A stretch of 64,000 bases of DNA from Desulfobacula toluolica Tol2 (GCF_000307105.1 NC_018645.1:1748578-1812577); one strand, 5' to 3'; shown: positions 23,517-32,161, numbered from the stretch's first letter. Notes: generated by a model not told the origin, from the letters alone. Numbers and translations: made by a program.

Positions 23517-24902
23517 ATGCAGGCGCGGATTCTGGTGGTGGATGATGATGAAGCCATAAGAGATGCCTTAAGAGAGATTCTTGAGGATGATTATGCTGTT
23601 GTCTGTGTGGACAACGGGCTTAAAGCCGTTGAGATGGTTAAAAAACAGGTGTTTGACCTTGTTTTTTTGGATATTATCATGCCGGAAATAGACGGGATTG
23701 AAACCCTAAGACGTCTCAAGGTCCATGACAAGATGCTGGATATTATCATGATTTCCGCCGTGGACCGTGCCCAGGAAGCCACGGATTCCATCAAACTCGG
23801 TGCCTATGATTATATTACAAAACCATTTGATCATGAAATCATATTGAACAGGCTCAAAAAGGTTCTGCAAAATAGAAGTCTTATAAAAGAAATCAGTTTT
23901 CACAGGGCCCAGGCTGCATCAGGTTCATGGAGAGACACCATCGTCAGCAAATCAAAAAAAATGACTGCGGTACTTGATCTGGTGTCAAAAGTCGCTGATA
24001 CGTCAAGCAGTGTCCTGATCACAGGAGAGAGTGGAACCGGAAAAGAATTGATTGCAAAGGCGGTTCATAATGCAAGTCCTCGTCATGACAAACCTTTTGT
24101 TGCCATTAATTGTGCTGCCATACCGGCAGAACTCATGGAAGCCGAGTTGTTCGGTCATGAAAAAGGCGCTTTCACAGGTGCCCATAAACAGACTATTGGT
24201 AAGTTTGAGTTTGCTCATCAAGGTACGATTTTTCTGGATGAAATCTCCAGCCTTAAATCCGAATTCCAGGCAAAGTTGTTGAGATTTATTCAGGAAAGGG
24301 AATTTGCACGGGTTGGCAACCATCGTACAATTAAAGTGGATGTTCGAATTGTTGCCGCCACCAATACCAGTCTGGATGAGATGGTTAAGGAAGGTACGTT
24401 CAGGGATGATCTGTATTTCAGGCTAAATGTGGTTCCGGTATTGCTGCCGCCTCTTCGCAGCCGCAAAGGGGATGTACCGCTTCTGGCGGATTTTTTTCTG
24501 GACAGATTCAACCGCCGGATGAATAAAAGTGTCAAAGGCTTTACCCCGGATGCAATTATTGTTCTGGAGGCCTATCCATGGCCCGGCAATATCCGTGAAC
24601 TGGAAAATCTTGTAGAACGGATGGTAGTGCTGGGGTCTGAAAATCAATTTATCGATGAAAAAGATCTTCCTTTTGACCTTTTGTTGCATGGAGACCCCAC
24701 ACAAGGTGCGGAAAAAGGGGTCAGGGAAAACAAGGGGCTTGTCCAGGCCCGGCAGTCCTTTGAACGCCTTTATATTCTCAGGGCACTTAAGAACTGCAGA
24801 TGGAACCAGACCCTGGCTGCAAGTCTTCTGGGTATTCACAGAAATACCCTTATTCAGAAAATGAAATCCTTAAATCTTACACGAAACCAGGATGATCTCT
24901 AA
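23517..24902 (+). CDS. Sigma-54-dependent response regulator (NtrC family)
   Basis: A 461-residue protein in three parts. The receiver domain (1-120) has ILVVDDDEAIRDAL and the phosphorylated aspartate in LVFLDIIMPEIDG. The AAA+ domain (about 145-380) has Walker A GESGTGKELIAKAVH, the sigma-54 contact loop GAFTGA and Walker B GTIFLDEIS. The C-terminal Fis-type HTH ends LLGIHRNTLIQKMKSL. When phosphorylated it would open sigma-54 promoters; two strong ones lie nearby at 28.8 and 29.2 kb. I prefer ATG 23517 (AAGGGG upstream) over TTG 23514. The stop overlaps the convergent kinase stop by 4 bp. Confidence 0.95.
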   Translation: MQARILVVDDDEAIRDALREILEDDYAVVCVDNGLKAVEMVKKQVFDLVFLDIIMPEIDGIETLRRLKVHDKMLDIIMISAVDRAQEATDSIKLGAYDYITKPFDHEIILNRLKKVLQNRSLIKEISFHRAQAASGSWRDTIVSKSKKMTAVLDLVSKVADTSSSVLITGESGTGKELIAKAVHNASPRHDKPFVAINCAAIPAELMEAELFGHEKGAFTGAHKQTIGKFEFAHQGTIFLDEISSLKSEFQAKLLRFIQEREFARVGNHRTIKVDVRIVAATNTSLDEMVKEGTFRDDLYFRLNVVPVLLPPLRSRKGDVPLLADFFLDRFNRRMNKSVKGFTPDAIIVLEAYPWPGNIRELENLVERMVVLGSENQFIDEKDLPFDLLLHGDPTQGAEKGVRENKGLVQARQSFERLYILRALKNCRWNQTLAASLLGIHRNTLIQKMKSLNLTRNQDDL

Positions 24903-26797
24903 TGGTTTCCCCTGGGCAGGCTGATTGAAAAACAGCAGCCCTTTCCTTGTTGGCTTTTTGCCTTTATCTGACCTCCGTGTTCCGAGATCACCTTATGGGT
25001 GATGGCCAGTCCCAGTCCGGTTCCCTTGGCCTTGGTGGTAAAAAACGGATTAAAAATATTTTCCGCAAGTTCGGAAGAAAATCCATGTCCTGTATCTTTG
25101 AAATCTATTGCCAACAGGTTGTCTTTACAGGATGCATGAATTATCATTATCCCGCCATCCTGCATGGCTTGGGCACCATTTTGCATGAGATTAATAAATA
25201 CTTTTTCAAGCTGGTCTGCATCTGCCATGATTTGAGGCAGGTCATGTGCAAAGTCGCTTTGGCAGTCGATGCCCCTATCTGTAAAATCCGCTTCCAGCAA
25301 TTCAATGCATTGCCTGAGCAATTGGCTAATATCTGTCTGATTAAAATTGTATTTAGGGGGCCTTGACAGTTCCAAAAGTTCTTCAGTGAGGGTGTTTAAC
25401 CGGTTGATTTCCCTGGGAACGGTTCTCTGGAATTTTTCTAAAAATCCTGGTTTTTCGATCTTTTTTGGCAGCAGTGCCACATAGGTTTTTATGGCGGATA
25501 AGGGGTTTCTTATTTCGTGGGCCATACCGGCCGCCAGGGTTCCTAAGTCTGCAAGCCGCTGGTTCTGGCGGATTTCAGCCTCAAGCTGTTTAAGATCAGT
25601 AATGTCGTTAATGTTGAATATGATCTGCCGGGGCATTTTTTTATCCGACTTGAGAATCCCGGCACCTGCCAGGATTATCCTGGTATCTTTGCCGTTTTGC
25701 AGGTGGATTTCCCGCTGGTTTCTGGCGGAAGGATTTTCAAGGGAGTTTTGAATATAGGCTGCAAACGGGTTGTTTTTATCAAAAAGTTTTAAAACATGGC
25801 GGTCTTTTGCAGCATGGTCAAGGGGAATACTCAAAATAGCATGGGCAGCCGGATTGACGGCTGTGACAATTCCCTTCATATCAACAGCCAAAAGCCCGTC
25901 TGTCATTGTGGCCAATATTTTTTCCGCATATTGCTGCAATTGTTTTATTTCTTTGATCTGGTTTTCCAACTGCCGTTTATGGGCCAGGATTTCCTGTATC
26001 ATAACGGAAAAATTATCGGCCAGAATCTCAACTTCATCTCGGGTACGGATGGAAAACTTTTGATCTAAATTGCCTTGAGCCGCTTCAACAGTTGCATTTA
26101 CAAGGGTTCCCAGGGGTCTGGTGACTCGCTGGGCTGCCCAGTTGGATATCAAAATACCAATGGCAAGGGCCACAGACCCCACAATGAGAATACTCCACAG
26201 GGTTTGACGGATCTGCTGATACATCAGATCAAGAGACAGGCAGACACGTATGGTTCCCCACCGGTCCTGGGCATTGGAAATATAAACCGGCACAGCCACA
26301 TCCATGACCGGGGTGGTGCCGGATTCAGGAACCCTGACATTTATCAGGGGGACTGTCGCCGCAATGGCATTCCTGCTGATATCATCTGTCATATAACGGT
26401 TCTGCAGATCGGGTCGCCGGCTGTAACCAGCCACTTTTCCTTCTTTGTCATGGACAATTACATAAATGATTTCAGGATTATTGACGGCCTGGTTTGCAAG
26501 TTTTTCCAAGGCAACATAATTATATGTAACCAGGTGGTCAATTGATATTGCGGCAAGGTTTTTTGCAATGGCCAGACCCTGTTTTTCAATTCTGCCCCGA
26601 ATGGTTCTAGTCTGGAGTACTGCCAGGACTGCGGCAAGAGTCCCCAGCAACACCAGAAGCATAATTGAGGTGATAAGAATAAACCTGTAGCGCAGGGAAA
26701 CAAAGCGGTTTTTTTTTAAGGTTTGCTTTTTCCTGCTGGGTGCGCCATGGTTTTGTTTTGCAGGGTATAGTTCTTTTTGTTGATGGTATTCAGTCAT
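24899..26797 (-). CDS. Membrane sensor histidine kinase (HAMP-PAS-HisKA-HATPase)
   Basis: About 632 residues from ATG 26797, which overlaps the stop of the peptide-binding gene by 8 bp (ATGACTGA). The first membrane segment is near residues 37-57 (FILITSIMLLVLLGTLAAVL), a periplasmic sensor of about 140 residues follows, then a second segment (ILIVGSVALAIGILI), HAMP, a PAS domain (ILATMTDGLLAVDMKGIVTAVNPAA in pieces), HisKA with GMAHEIRNPLSAIKTY and an ATP-binding domain (NLMQNGAQAM, DTGHGF, GTGLGLAI). Coupled translation with an oligopeptide-binding lipoprotein suggests that protein feeds the ligand. The convergent NtrC-type regulator is the probable partner. Confidence 0.92.
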   Translation of the reverse strand: MTEYHQQKELYPAKQNHGAPSRKKQTLKKNRFVSLRYRFILITSIMLLVLLGTLAAVLAVLQTRTIRGRIEKQGLAIAKNLAAISIDHLVTYNYVALEKLANQAVNNPEIIYVIVHDKEGKVAGYSRRPDLQNRYMTDDISRNAIAATVPLINVRVPESGTTPVMDVAVPVYISNAQDRWGTIRVCLSLDLMYQQIRQTLWSILIVGSVALAIGILISNWAAQRVTRPLGTLVNATVEAAQGNLDQKFSIRTRDEVEILADNFSVMIQEILAHKRQLENQIKEIKQLQQYAEKILATMTDGLLAVDMKGIVTAVNPAAHAILSIPLDHAAKDRHVLKLFDKNNPFAAYIQNSLENPSARNQREIHLQNGKDTRIILAGAGILKSDKKMPRQIIFNINDITDLKQLEAEIRQNQRLADLGTLAAGMAHEIRNPLSAIKTYVALLPKKIEKPGFLEKFQRTVPREINRLNTLTEELLELSRPPKYNFNQTDISQLLRQCIELLEADFTDRGIDCQSDFAHDLPQIMADADQLEKVFINLMQNGAQAMQDGGIMIIHASCKDNLLAIDFKDTGHGFSSELAENIFNPFFTTKAKGTGLGLAITHKVISEHGGQIKAKSQQGKGCCFSISLPRGNH

Positions 26798-28439
26798 TTT
26801 GATGGGGTTGGTCCAGCCATATTTTGTTGAGTTGCAGGTTATGGGCTCCCAGGGCACTTACGTTCACGGATTTGACATAGGACTGGTATACCCGGTCCAC
26901 ACTCATGTAAAAAAGTGGGATCAGGGGAGCAGACTCCATGATGGCAGCTTCGGTTTTCTGGTACATGCCGGCCCGTTCAACAGGGTCCACGATTGCCCTG
27001 GCAGCCAACAGCATCCGGTCTATATTTTCATCCTCTAAGTTCATGAAATTGGTGGGTGATTCAGAGGCAAAAAGAGAATATAAAAAACTGTCAGGATCGG
27101 GCATGTCGGCAAACCAGACATACCGGTAAATCTGAACAGCATCTGAATTTAAATAGGTTTCGAATTCTTCCCAGTCAGTGATGTATTTTGCCCTGATTTT
27201 AATACCCAGTTTGCTCCAAGCGTTTTTTATGATTGTTATCTCCTGTTCTACCCTGGGGGTTTGTATAGCGGAAACGATCTCCAGTTCAGGCTGCTTATCT
27301 AAGGTTGTGCTAAATGCCTGGTTCAAACACTGCAGGGCAAGGTCAGGGTTGTTGTCCTCCATCTGGCTCAAAGGAGTACGCCCAGGCATGCCCAAGGGTA
27401 AAATATTTGTTGCGATGTCAAACTGGCCTTTGTAGACTTGATTGACCAATGCCTTGCGGTCAACAGCTATGGAAAGAGCTTTTCGAAGGTCTGGGTTTGC
27501 AAGATTTGGATGTTTCAGGTTCATGCCGTAAAAAAAGAGGCTCAGGGAAGGCCTGTGAAACCATTGAAGCTCTTTATTTTCTGACAGTTTTTTTTTAACG
27601 TCCCCGTAGACTTCCATCTCTTCAAGATTGTTGTTTTGAAAATCAGCGAATATAATGGGGTCCTGTCCTCCTGGATAAATTTTATAGTGAATTTCATCCA
27701 GAAAAGCAGGTTCGGCATAATACTCTTCAAATCGCTTAAGTTGAATTGATTTGCCTTCTTCCCAGGATATAAAGCTGAAGGGGCCGCTTCCCACGGGATT
27801 TTTTCCAAAGTCTTCTTTGAGCAGGATTACCTCTTTTTGTGAAACAATTGATGCCTGGTACATGCCCAGGGCAGTTAAAAAAGGCACATGGGATTCTTGA
27901 AGGTGTACAGTGAAAATTTGTTCATTTTCTATTTTTAATCCCGGAATATTTTCCAGGGTTCCTGCTCTGTATTCTTTTGCACCGACAATTTTAAGCAGAT
28001 GGGGCAGCACTGCAGAAGGGTGTTCCGCCCGTAAAAGCCTTTTAAAAGAAAAAATGACATCTTGGGAGGTAACAGGATCAAGGTTGTGAAACCGGGCGTT
28101 TTTTTTCAGTTTAAACTGGTACACCTTGCCGTCTTCTTTGACTTGCCAGGTTTCAGCCAGGGCCGGTAAAACCGACAGATAGGAATCATACCGGACAAGA
28201 CCGTCAAAAATCTGGTGGACAATCGTTTCTCCATAGTTGTCTTGAACAAGTGCAGGATCAAGAGTGGGCGGGTTGCTTCGCAAAGAAGCCCGATAAATAC
28301 CACCCTGGATGGGTACTGATGATGATAAGGCTCTTTGTGTCTGTTCTTTTTTGTCTTGGTTGGTGCAGCCCGGCAGAAAAATTAGGTTCAAGAAAAAAAA
28401 GGGGACACAAAAGATTGAAAACAGGCCTGACATATTCAT
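26790..28439 (-). CDS. Oligopeptide-binding lipoprotein (SBP family 5)
   Basis: About 549 residues. The N-terminus is a lipoprotein signal: basic/hydrophobic start, then LIFLPGCTN with the lipid-bearing cysteine. The mature part begins with the family-5 pattern GGIYRASLRSNPPTLDPALVQ and contains TWQVKEDGKVYQFKLKKNARFHN and the GSGPFSFISWEEGKSIQLKRF region. Such proteins bind di- and oligopeptides for Opp/Dpp transporters. No permease or ATPase genes lie next to it, so it is an orphan receptor-like binding protein, coupled instead to a sensor kinase. I chose ATG 28439 because AGGAAG lies upstream. Confidence 0.92.
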   Translation of the reverse strand: MNMSGLFSIFCVPFFFLNLIFLPGCTNQDKKEQTQRALSSSVPIQGGIYRASLRSNPPTLDPALVQDNYGETIVHQIFDGLVRYDSYLSVLPALAETWQVKEDGKVYQFKLKKNARFHNLDPVTSQDVIFSFKRLLRAEHPSAVLPHLLKIVGAKEYRAGTLENIPGLKIENEQIFTVHLQESHVPFLTALGMYQASIVSQKEVILLKEDFGKNPVGSGPFSFISWEEGKSIQLKRFEEYYAEPAFLDEIHYKIYPGGQDPIIFADFQNNNLEEMEVYGDVKKKLSENKELQWFHRPSLSLFFYGMNLKHPNLANPDLRKALSIAVDRKALVNQVYKGQFDIATNILPLGMPGRTPLSQMEDNNPDLALQCLNQAFSTTLDKQPELEIVSAIQTPRVEQEITIIKNAWSKLGIKIRAKYITDWEEFETYLNSDAVQIYRYVWFADMPDPDSFLYSLFASESPTNFMNLEDENIDRMLLAARAIVDPVERAGMYQKTEAAIMESAPLIPLFYMSVDRVYQSYVKSVNVSALGAHNLQLNKIWLDQPHQND

Positions 28440-28574
28440 TTTTTTCTTCCTAATTAACAATGGTTTAAAGGAGAAAAAAATTACCATATGGGGAGGGGGA
28501 ATGCAAGTATTTCAAGCTCAGTACAAAAATGAAACCCAAGGTTTTTTCTAAGCCAAAGCTTATTGATAAGAAAC

Positions 28575-28610
28575 AAAAAAAGCACGGTTGGAATTTTACC
28601 GTGCTTTTTT
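28575..28610 (-). terminator. Terminator after the small secreted-peptide gene
   Basis: AAAAAAGCACGGT (28575-28587) pairs perfectly with ACCGTGCTTTTTT (28598-28610). Runs of A and T on both sides allow action in both directions. It is 27 bp after the peptide stop, so the peptide can be made from a short transcript, with readthrough reaching the binding-protein gene 135 bp later. Confidence 0.85.
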
Positions 28611-28637
28611 GAAGAATGGATGTCTTTCCTTTAAATA

Positions 28638-28733
28638 TTAGCCGGGACCGCCGCCACCAGAAGCAAGAACAGGCATTGCATATCCAGCAAGCAAAACACC
28701 AATTACAAATACTTTTACCATTAATTCTTTCAT
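28638..28733 (-). CDS. 31-residue secreted peptide precursor
   Basis: The ATG at 28733 follows AAAGGAGA with ideal spacing. The product has a short basic start (MKELMVK), a hydrophobic core (VFVIGVLLAGYAM) and a signal peptidase I site, PVLA before S25. Cleavage would release SGGGGPG, a glycine-rich heptapeptide. A sigma-54 promoter lies about 65 bp upstream and a strong terminator follows. Next comes an oligopeptide-binding lipoprotein and then a sensor kinase. A signalling peptide is the leading idea; a small membrane peptide or toxin of a type I pair is the main alternative. Not recognised as a known family. Confidence 0.75.
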   Translation of the reverse strand: MKELMVKVFVIGVLLAGYAMPVLASGGGGPG

Positions 28734-28796
28734 TTTAGATCTCCTTTTGTTGGTTAATTGTTTTGTGCAACGTTCATCATGTTGAACTTAATTAAG

Positions 28797-28813
28797 AGCA
28801 AGGCAGGGACCAT
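28797..28813 (-). promoter_or_regulatory. Sigma-54 promoter of the peptide gene
   Basis: On the - strand, TGGTCCCTGCCTTGCT has GG (28811-28810) and GC (28799-28798) with the diagnostic 10 bases between them, and TTGC at -12. The start would fall near 28786, giving a leader of about 50 bases. A small palindrome, GTTCA-N6-TGAAC (28772-28787), overlaps the predicted start and could be an operator. Confidence 0.75.
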
Positions 28814-29227
28814 TCATTTTTTTCTTGGAAAATAATTTTATAACTATTTGAAATAAAAGGATTATTGTTCTGTTTTTTATTCTGAGTATGAAAAATAATT
28901 CCTGGAAAATGCACATGGCTCTGTGCAGACGAAAAGGTAAAAATAAAAAAATAGAATTCCTGTTGTTTTGGGTATTGTTTTTAGCCTTGTGGGTATATGC
29001 TTTGAGACAATTTGCACATATTAGTGTGCAAATTGTCTTTTTTTACAGGCAGTGCTTTTTATATATAAATTTAAAATACTTATGCTGTTTTTATCCCTTA
29101 ATCTCACAAACAAGCCCTGAAATATGTGCATTCCTTTTAAATCCACCGGGTGGCGGACTGGTTTTCGTATGTATGTTTTTGCTAATAAATTAAGATTGTT
29201 AATAGGTTTTTGTGTCTTGCTGTGATC
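28814..29227. other. Long divergent control region between two sigma-54 promoters
   Basis: This gap of about 415 bp holds no convincing gene. The + strand frame from 28888 runs through a perfect hairpin and has no ribosome binding site. The region is very AT-rich and carries the 14 bp palindrome at 29005-29038. It is the expected place for activator sites serving the two promoters. Confidence 0.6.
29005..29044 (+). promoter_or_regulatory. Perfect palindrome: orphan terminator or activator site
   Basis: AGACAATTTGCACA (29005-29018), loop TATTAG, and the exact complement (29025-29038), then a T run to 29044. Read as RNA on the + strand it is a textbook terminator, although no + strand gene precedes it, so an sRNA from about 28.85 kb is possible. 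Read as DNA, TTGCAC-N8-GTGCAA resembles NtrC-type activator sites and lies nearly midway, about 190 bp from each sigma-54 promoter. Confidence 0.6.
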
Positions 29228-29243
29228 TGGCACAATCATTGCC
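29228..29243 (+). promoter_or_regulatory. Sigma-54 promoter of the PAS kinase gene
   Basis: TGGCACAATCATTGCC has GG (29229-29230), ten bases and GC (29241-29242), a near-perfect match to TGGCAC-N5-TTGC. The start would be near 29254, leaving a leader of about 140 bases before the kinase gene. Confidence 0.8.
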
Positions 29244-29392
29244 TTCAATGCAGGTGTTTTGAAAAGACGGGCTTGTAAAAGGTCGTGCATAAAGAAAAAA
29301 ACAGGGCGATTAGTCCAAAGGTTTACATCTCCTCCGGGCAGATTTTTAATTGAAAATGTCAGACAGGCGGACTTATTTTTAAGAATAATATA

Positions 29393-30655
29393 ATGGACAT
29401 AAAGCTATTGGAAAATTTTACTTCAGAAAAAAAGAATAAAAAAATATTTGGGAAAGCGTCTGAAAGAATAATATATGATGATCCTATTCATGGTTCTGAT
29501 TTATATGAAAGTGTTCATGTAATGCCGGATTATTTTGATTTTCTCAGAGATGGCCAATCCATTTTGTATGATTCTCTTCCTTTAGCCTATGTGGCACTTA
29601 ATGAAAAAGGAGTTGTTAAAATTGCCAATCAGGCTGCAGTTGAAATGCTGAGTGTTGAAAAACGCCATTTGATCAATACAAATTTTATTGATTATATTTA
29701 CAAGGAAGATAAAAAAAAAATTAAGATAGACAAAGAAAGCCTTTTTGGTACTGTTTTTAAACCTTTTGATATTCGGCTGAAAAAAAAACAATCCCTTGTC
29801 TGGGTTCGGGTAAATTTTATGATGGATGAGGAATTTTGTTCCTGCGGCAGTCCTTTGGGGTTGATGCTTACGGATATAAACGATTTGAAACATGTTGAAC
29901 TGGAAAAATCAAAATTGCAACATCAGCTTCTGCAAGCACAGAAAATGGAAGCCATTGGTAATCTTTCCAGTGGTATTGTTCACGATTTTAACAATATTCT
30001 TCACCCCATAATCGGTAGTCTTGAGTTGCTCATAGATGATACGGCCAATGACAGGAAACGCCTGAAAACCCTTGAGAATATTCTTAATGGTGCAAAAAGG
30101 GCATGCAGTCTTGTGAAACAGATTCTCAGTTTTACTCATACCTCATCCCTTGAGGCCAGTCCTGTAAAAATTCAGCCCATTGTTCGGGAAATATTAAAAT
30201 TGAGCCGCTCGAGCATGTCAACTGAAATTAAGGTGATTCAGTCCATTGATAATGATTGTGGAAAAATTTTAGCAGATCCCATTCATGTTTATCAGATTGT
30301 CATGAATCTGATTACCAATGCCTGTCATGCCATGGGAAAGGATGGCGGGATTCTTGATGTCACACTCAAAGAAATTGAAGTTGCCAGGAATTTTTCAGGA
30401 AAATTGATCTTGAATCCAGGTATGTATGCATGCTTAAGTGTTGCTGATACCGGGTATGGTATAGACAGTGCCATTAAAGATAAGATATTTGACCCTTGTT
30501 TTACAACCAAGAAAAATGGCACTGGCTTAGGGCTTTCCGTTATTTCCAGTATCGTAAAAAAATATGGGGGGGGTATTGATTTTTCCAGTGAGCCTGGAAA
30601 AGGAAGTCTTTTTAAGGTCTATATTCCCCTGTGCCAGATTCACTCTTTTTTTTAG
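29393..30655 (+). CDS. Cytoplasmic PAS sensor histidine kinase
   Basis: A 420-residue protein with no membrane segment. A PAS domain lies at about 60-180 (LPLAYVALNEKGVVKIANQA, then DINDLKHVELEKSK). The HisKA region has GIVHDFNNILHPIIG, the HDFNN variant common in hybrid kinases that lack a close partner. The ATP-binding domain has NLITNACHAM, DTGYGID and NGTGLGLSV. A sigma-54 promoter about 140 bp upstream suggests the gene answers to an NtrC-type regulator, possibly the one at 23517. The frame continues after its TAG into a receiver-like stretch. Confidence 0.9.
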   Translation: MDIKLLENFTSEKKNKKIFGKASERIIYDDPIHGSDLYESVHVMPDYFDFLRDGQSILYDSLPLAYVALNEKGVVKIANQAAVEMLSVEKRHLINTNFIDYIYKEDKKKIKIDKESLFGTVFKPFDIRLKKKQSLVWVRVNFMMDEEFCSCGSPLGLMLTDINDLKHVELEKSKLQHQLLQAQKMEAIGNLSSGIVHDFNNILHPIIGSLELLIDDTANDRKRLKTLENILNGAKRACSLVKQILSFTHTSSLEASPVKIQPIVREILKLSRSSMSTEIKVIQSIDNDCGKILADPIHVYQIVMNLITNACHAMGKDGGILDVTLKEIEVARNFSGKLILNPGMYACLSVADTGYGIDSAIKDKIFDPCFTTKKNGTGLGLSVISSIVKKYGGGIDFSSEPGKGSLFKVYIPLCQIHSFF

Positions 30656-30871
30656 TCTGACTCAGCGATTGTATTTTCCCTTATTCTCATTACAGATGAC
30701 CGTCAAATTAAAGAAAAAATCAAATGGAGTTTTTTGAATATGTGTCGCTATGGCCAAGGCCTGAAGGTTCCGGCAGGAGGCAAAAACATGCAAGATGGAT
30801 GTCCCGCAGGAAAGGGCGGGAAAGACTATCTAAGGTCGCAATATGTTTTTGAAATGAAAGAGCGGCTTTGA
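30656..30871 (+). pseudogene. Possible receiver-domain remnant or 43-residue ORF after the kinase
   Basis: In the same frame as the kinase and directly after its TAG, codons read SDSAIVFSLILITDDRQIKE, which resembles the first strand and acidic pair of a receiver domain. The frame stays open to TGA at 30869-30871. An ATG at 30740 (GGAG 10 bases upstream) would give a 43-residue protein starting MCRYGQGLKVPAGGKN. Either the kinase was once a longer hybrid, or this is a small gene. The evidence is thin. Confidence 0.3.
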
Positions 30872-30962
30872 AAAAAGTAATACCTTTTTTAAAGGAGTGT
30901 TTGCATCTTAAAAAAATTGATGTATGGTATAGCTTTTAATTTTAATTTCGGAGGAAAATCAA

Positions 30963-32135
30963 ATGCCTATTGCAGATAAAATGGTTAAAATGGTTGAATC
31001 AGCATCTATGATCCGGAAAATGTTTGAAGAAGGGATAAGGATGAGAGAAAAATACGGTGCAGATAATGTGTTTGACTTCTCTCTTGGGAATCCCGATGTT
31101 CCCCCACCCGCAGTTGTTAAAGAAACCCTGCTAAATTTGATTAACAACGAGGCAATATCTCATGGATATATGCCAAATCCGGGCTATCCTCATGTTCGCC
31201 AGGCCGTTGCCGATTACCTGAATAAAGAATATGATGTGGGGCTGACATCTGATCTGGTTGTCATGACGGCGGGTGCGGCAGGTGCCTTGAATGATGTGTT
31301 GCGGGCCCTGATGAATCCGGGTGAGGATATCCTGGTGCCGGCACCTTATTTCGTAGGGTATAATCAGTATGCCTTTGTGGTCGGTGCAAATTTAAAAACC
31401 GTTGCCTCTCAATCTGATTTTCATCTGGATTTGGATGCGATTCAGGCTGCCATTACTGAAAAGACAAGGGTTATGTTGATAAATTCTCCAAACAATCCAA
31501 CCGGTATCGTATATAACAAAGCAGAACTTTTGGGGTTGGGAAAGGTGTTAGACGCTGCCAGCGAAAAGTTTGGAAAACGGATTTATCTGATTTCAGATGA
31601 GCCGTATAGAAAGATTTCTTATGGTGTTGATGTGCCGTCTGTTTTTGATGTTTATCCTCATACCATTGTTCTGACTTCTTATTCCAAGGAACTCTCTCTG
31701 GCTGGAGAGCGAATCGGGTATCTTGCCATTCATCCTAAAGCCGAGGACGCAGCAATGATTGCAGGAGCGGCAGGAGTGGCAAATACCATGATGTATGTGA
31801 ATGCACCTGCCCTTTTTCAGCAGGTCGTGGGACAACTTCAGGGCGTTTCTGTGGATATCGGTATTTATAAAAGACGTCGTGATATGTTCTGTGAAGGACT
31901 TCAAGCTGCCGGGTATGAATTTGATGTGCCAGAGGGTGCTTTTTACCTGTTTCCCAAAAGTCCCATTGAGGACGATATTAAGTTTGCGGGCATATTACAG
32001 GAAAATAATATTCTTGCAGTCCCGGGAACAGCGTTTGGCGGCCCAGGCCATTTCAGGCTTTCGTATGCAGTTCCGGACAAAACCATTACCGGATCTTTTG
32101 ATGGATTCAAAAAAGCCTTTGACAGTGTAAAATAG
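30963..32135 (+). CDS. PLP-dependent class I/II aminotransferase
   Basis: A 390-residue fold-type I enzyme. It has FDFSLGNPDVPPP at the N-terminus, the cofactor-binding NSPNNPTG, SDEPYR, and the PLP lysine in TSYSKELSLAGERIGYL. C-terminal FRLSYAV holds the substrate carboxylate arginine. It transfers an amino group between an amino acid and a 2-oxo acid; the aspartate/aromatic branch fits, but exact substrates cannot be read. GGAGGA lies upstream of the ATG. A stem, TGACCCTG/CAGGGTCA at 32162-32198, follows the stop. Confidence 0.9.
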   Translation: MPIADKMVKMVESASMIRKMFEEGIRMREKYGADNVFDFSLGNPDVPPPAVVKETLLNLINNEAISHGYMPNPGYPHVRQAVADYLNKEYDVGLTSDLVVMTAGAAGALNDVLRALMNPGEDILVPAPYFVGYNQYAFVVGANLKTVASQSDFHLDLDAIQAAITEKTRVMLINSPNNPTGIVYNKAELLGLGKVLDAASEKFGKRIYLISDEPYRKISYGVDVPSVFDVYPHTIVLTSYSKELSLAGERIGYLAIHPKAEDAAMIAGAAGVANTMMYVNAPALFQQVVGQLQGVSVDIGIYKRRRDMFCEGLQAAGYEFDVPEGAFYLFPKSPIEDDIKFAGILQENNILAVPGTAFGGPGHFRLSYAVPDKTITGSFDGFKKAFDSVK

Positions 32136-32161
32136 AATATTATGGTAAAATGAAAATTTTA

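Noticed and set aside
28888-29193. 101-codon + strand ORF in the control region
   Set aside because: It has no ribosome binding site, reads through a perfect palindrome and has AT-driven hydrophobic composition.
30740-30871. Riboswitch (cyclic di-GMP type) in the GC-richer patch after the kinase
   Set aside because: The patch has none of the conserved GEMM bases and is open as a reading frame.
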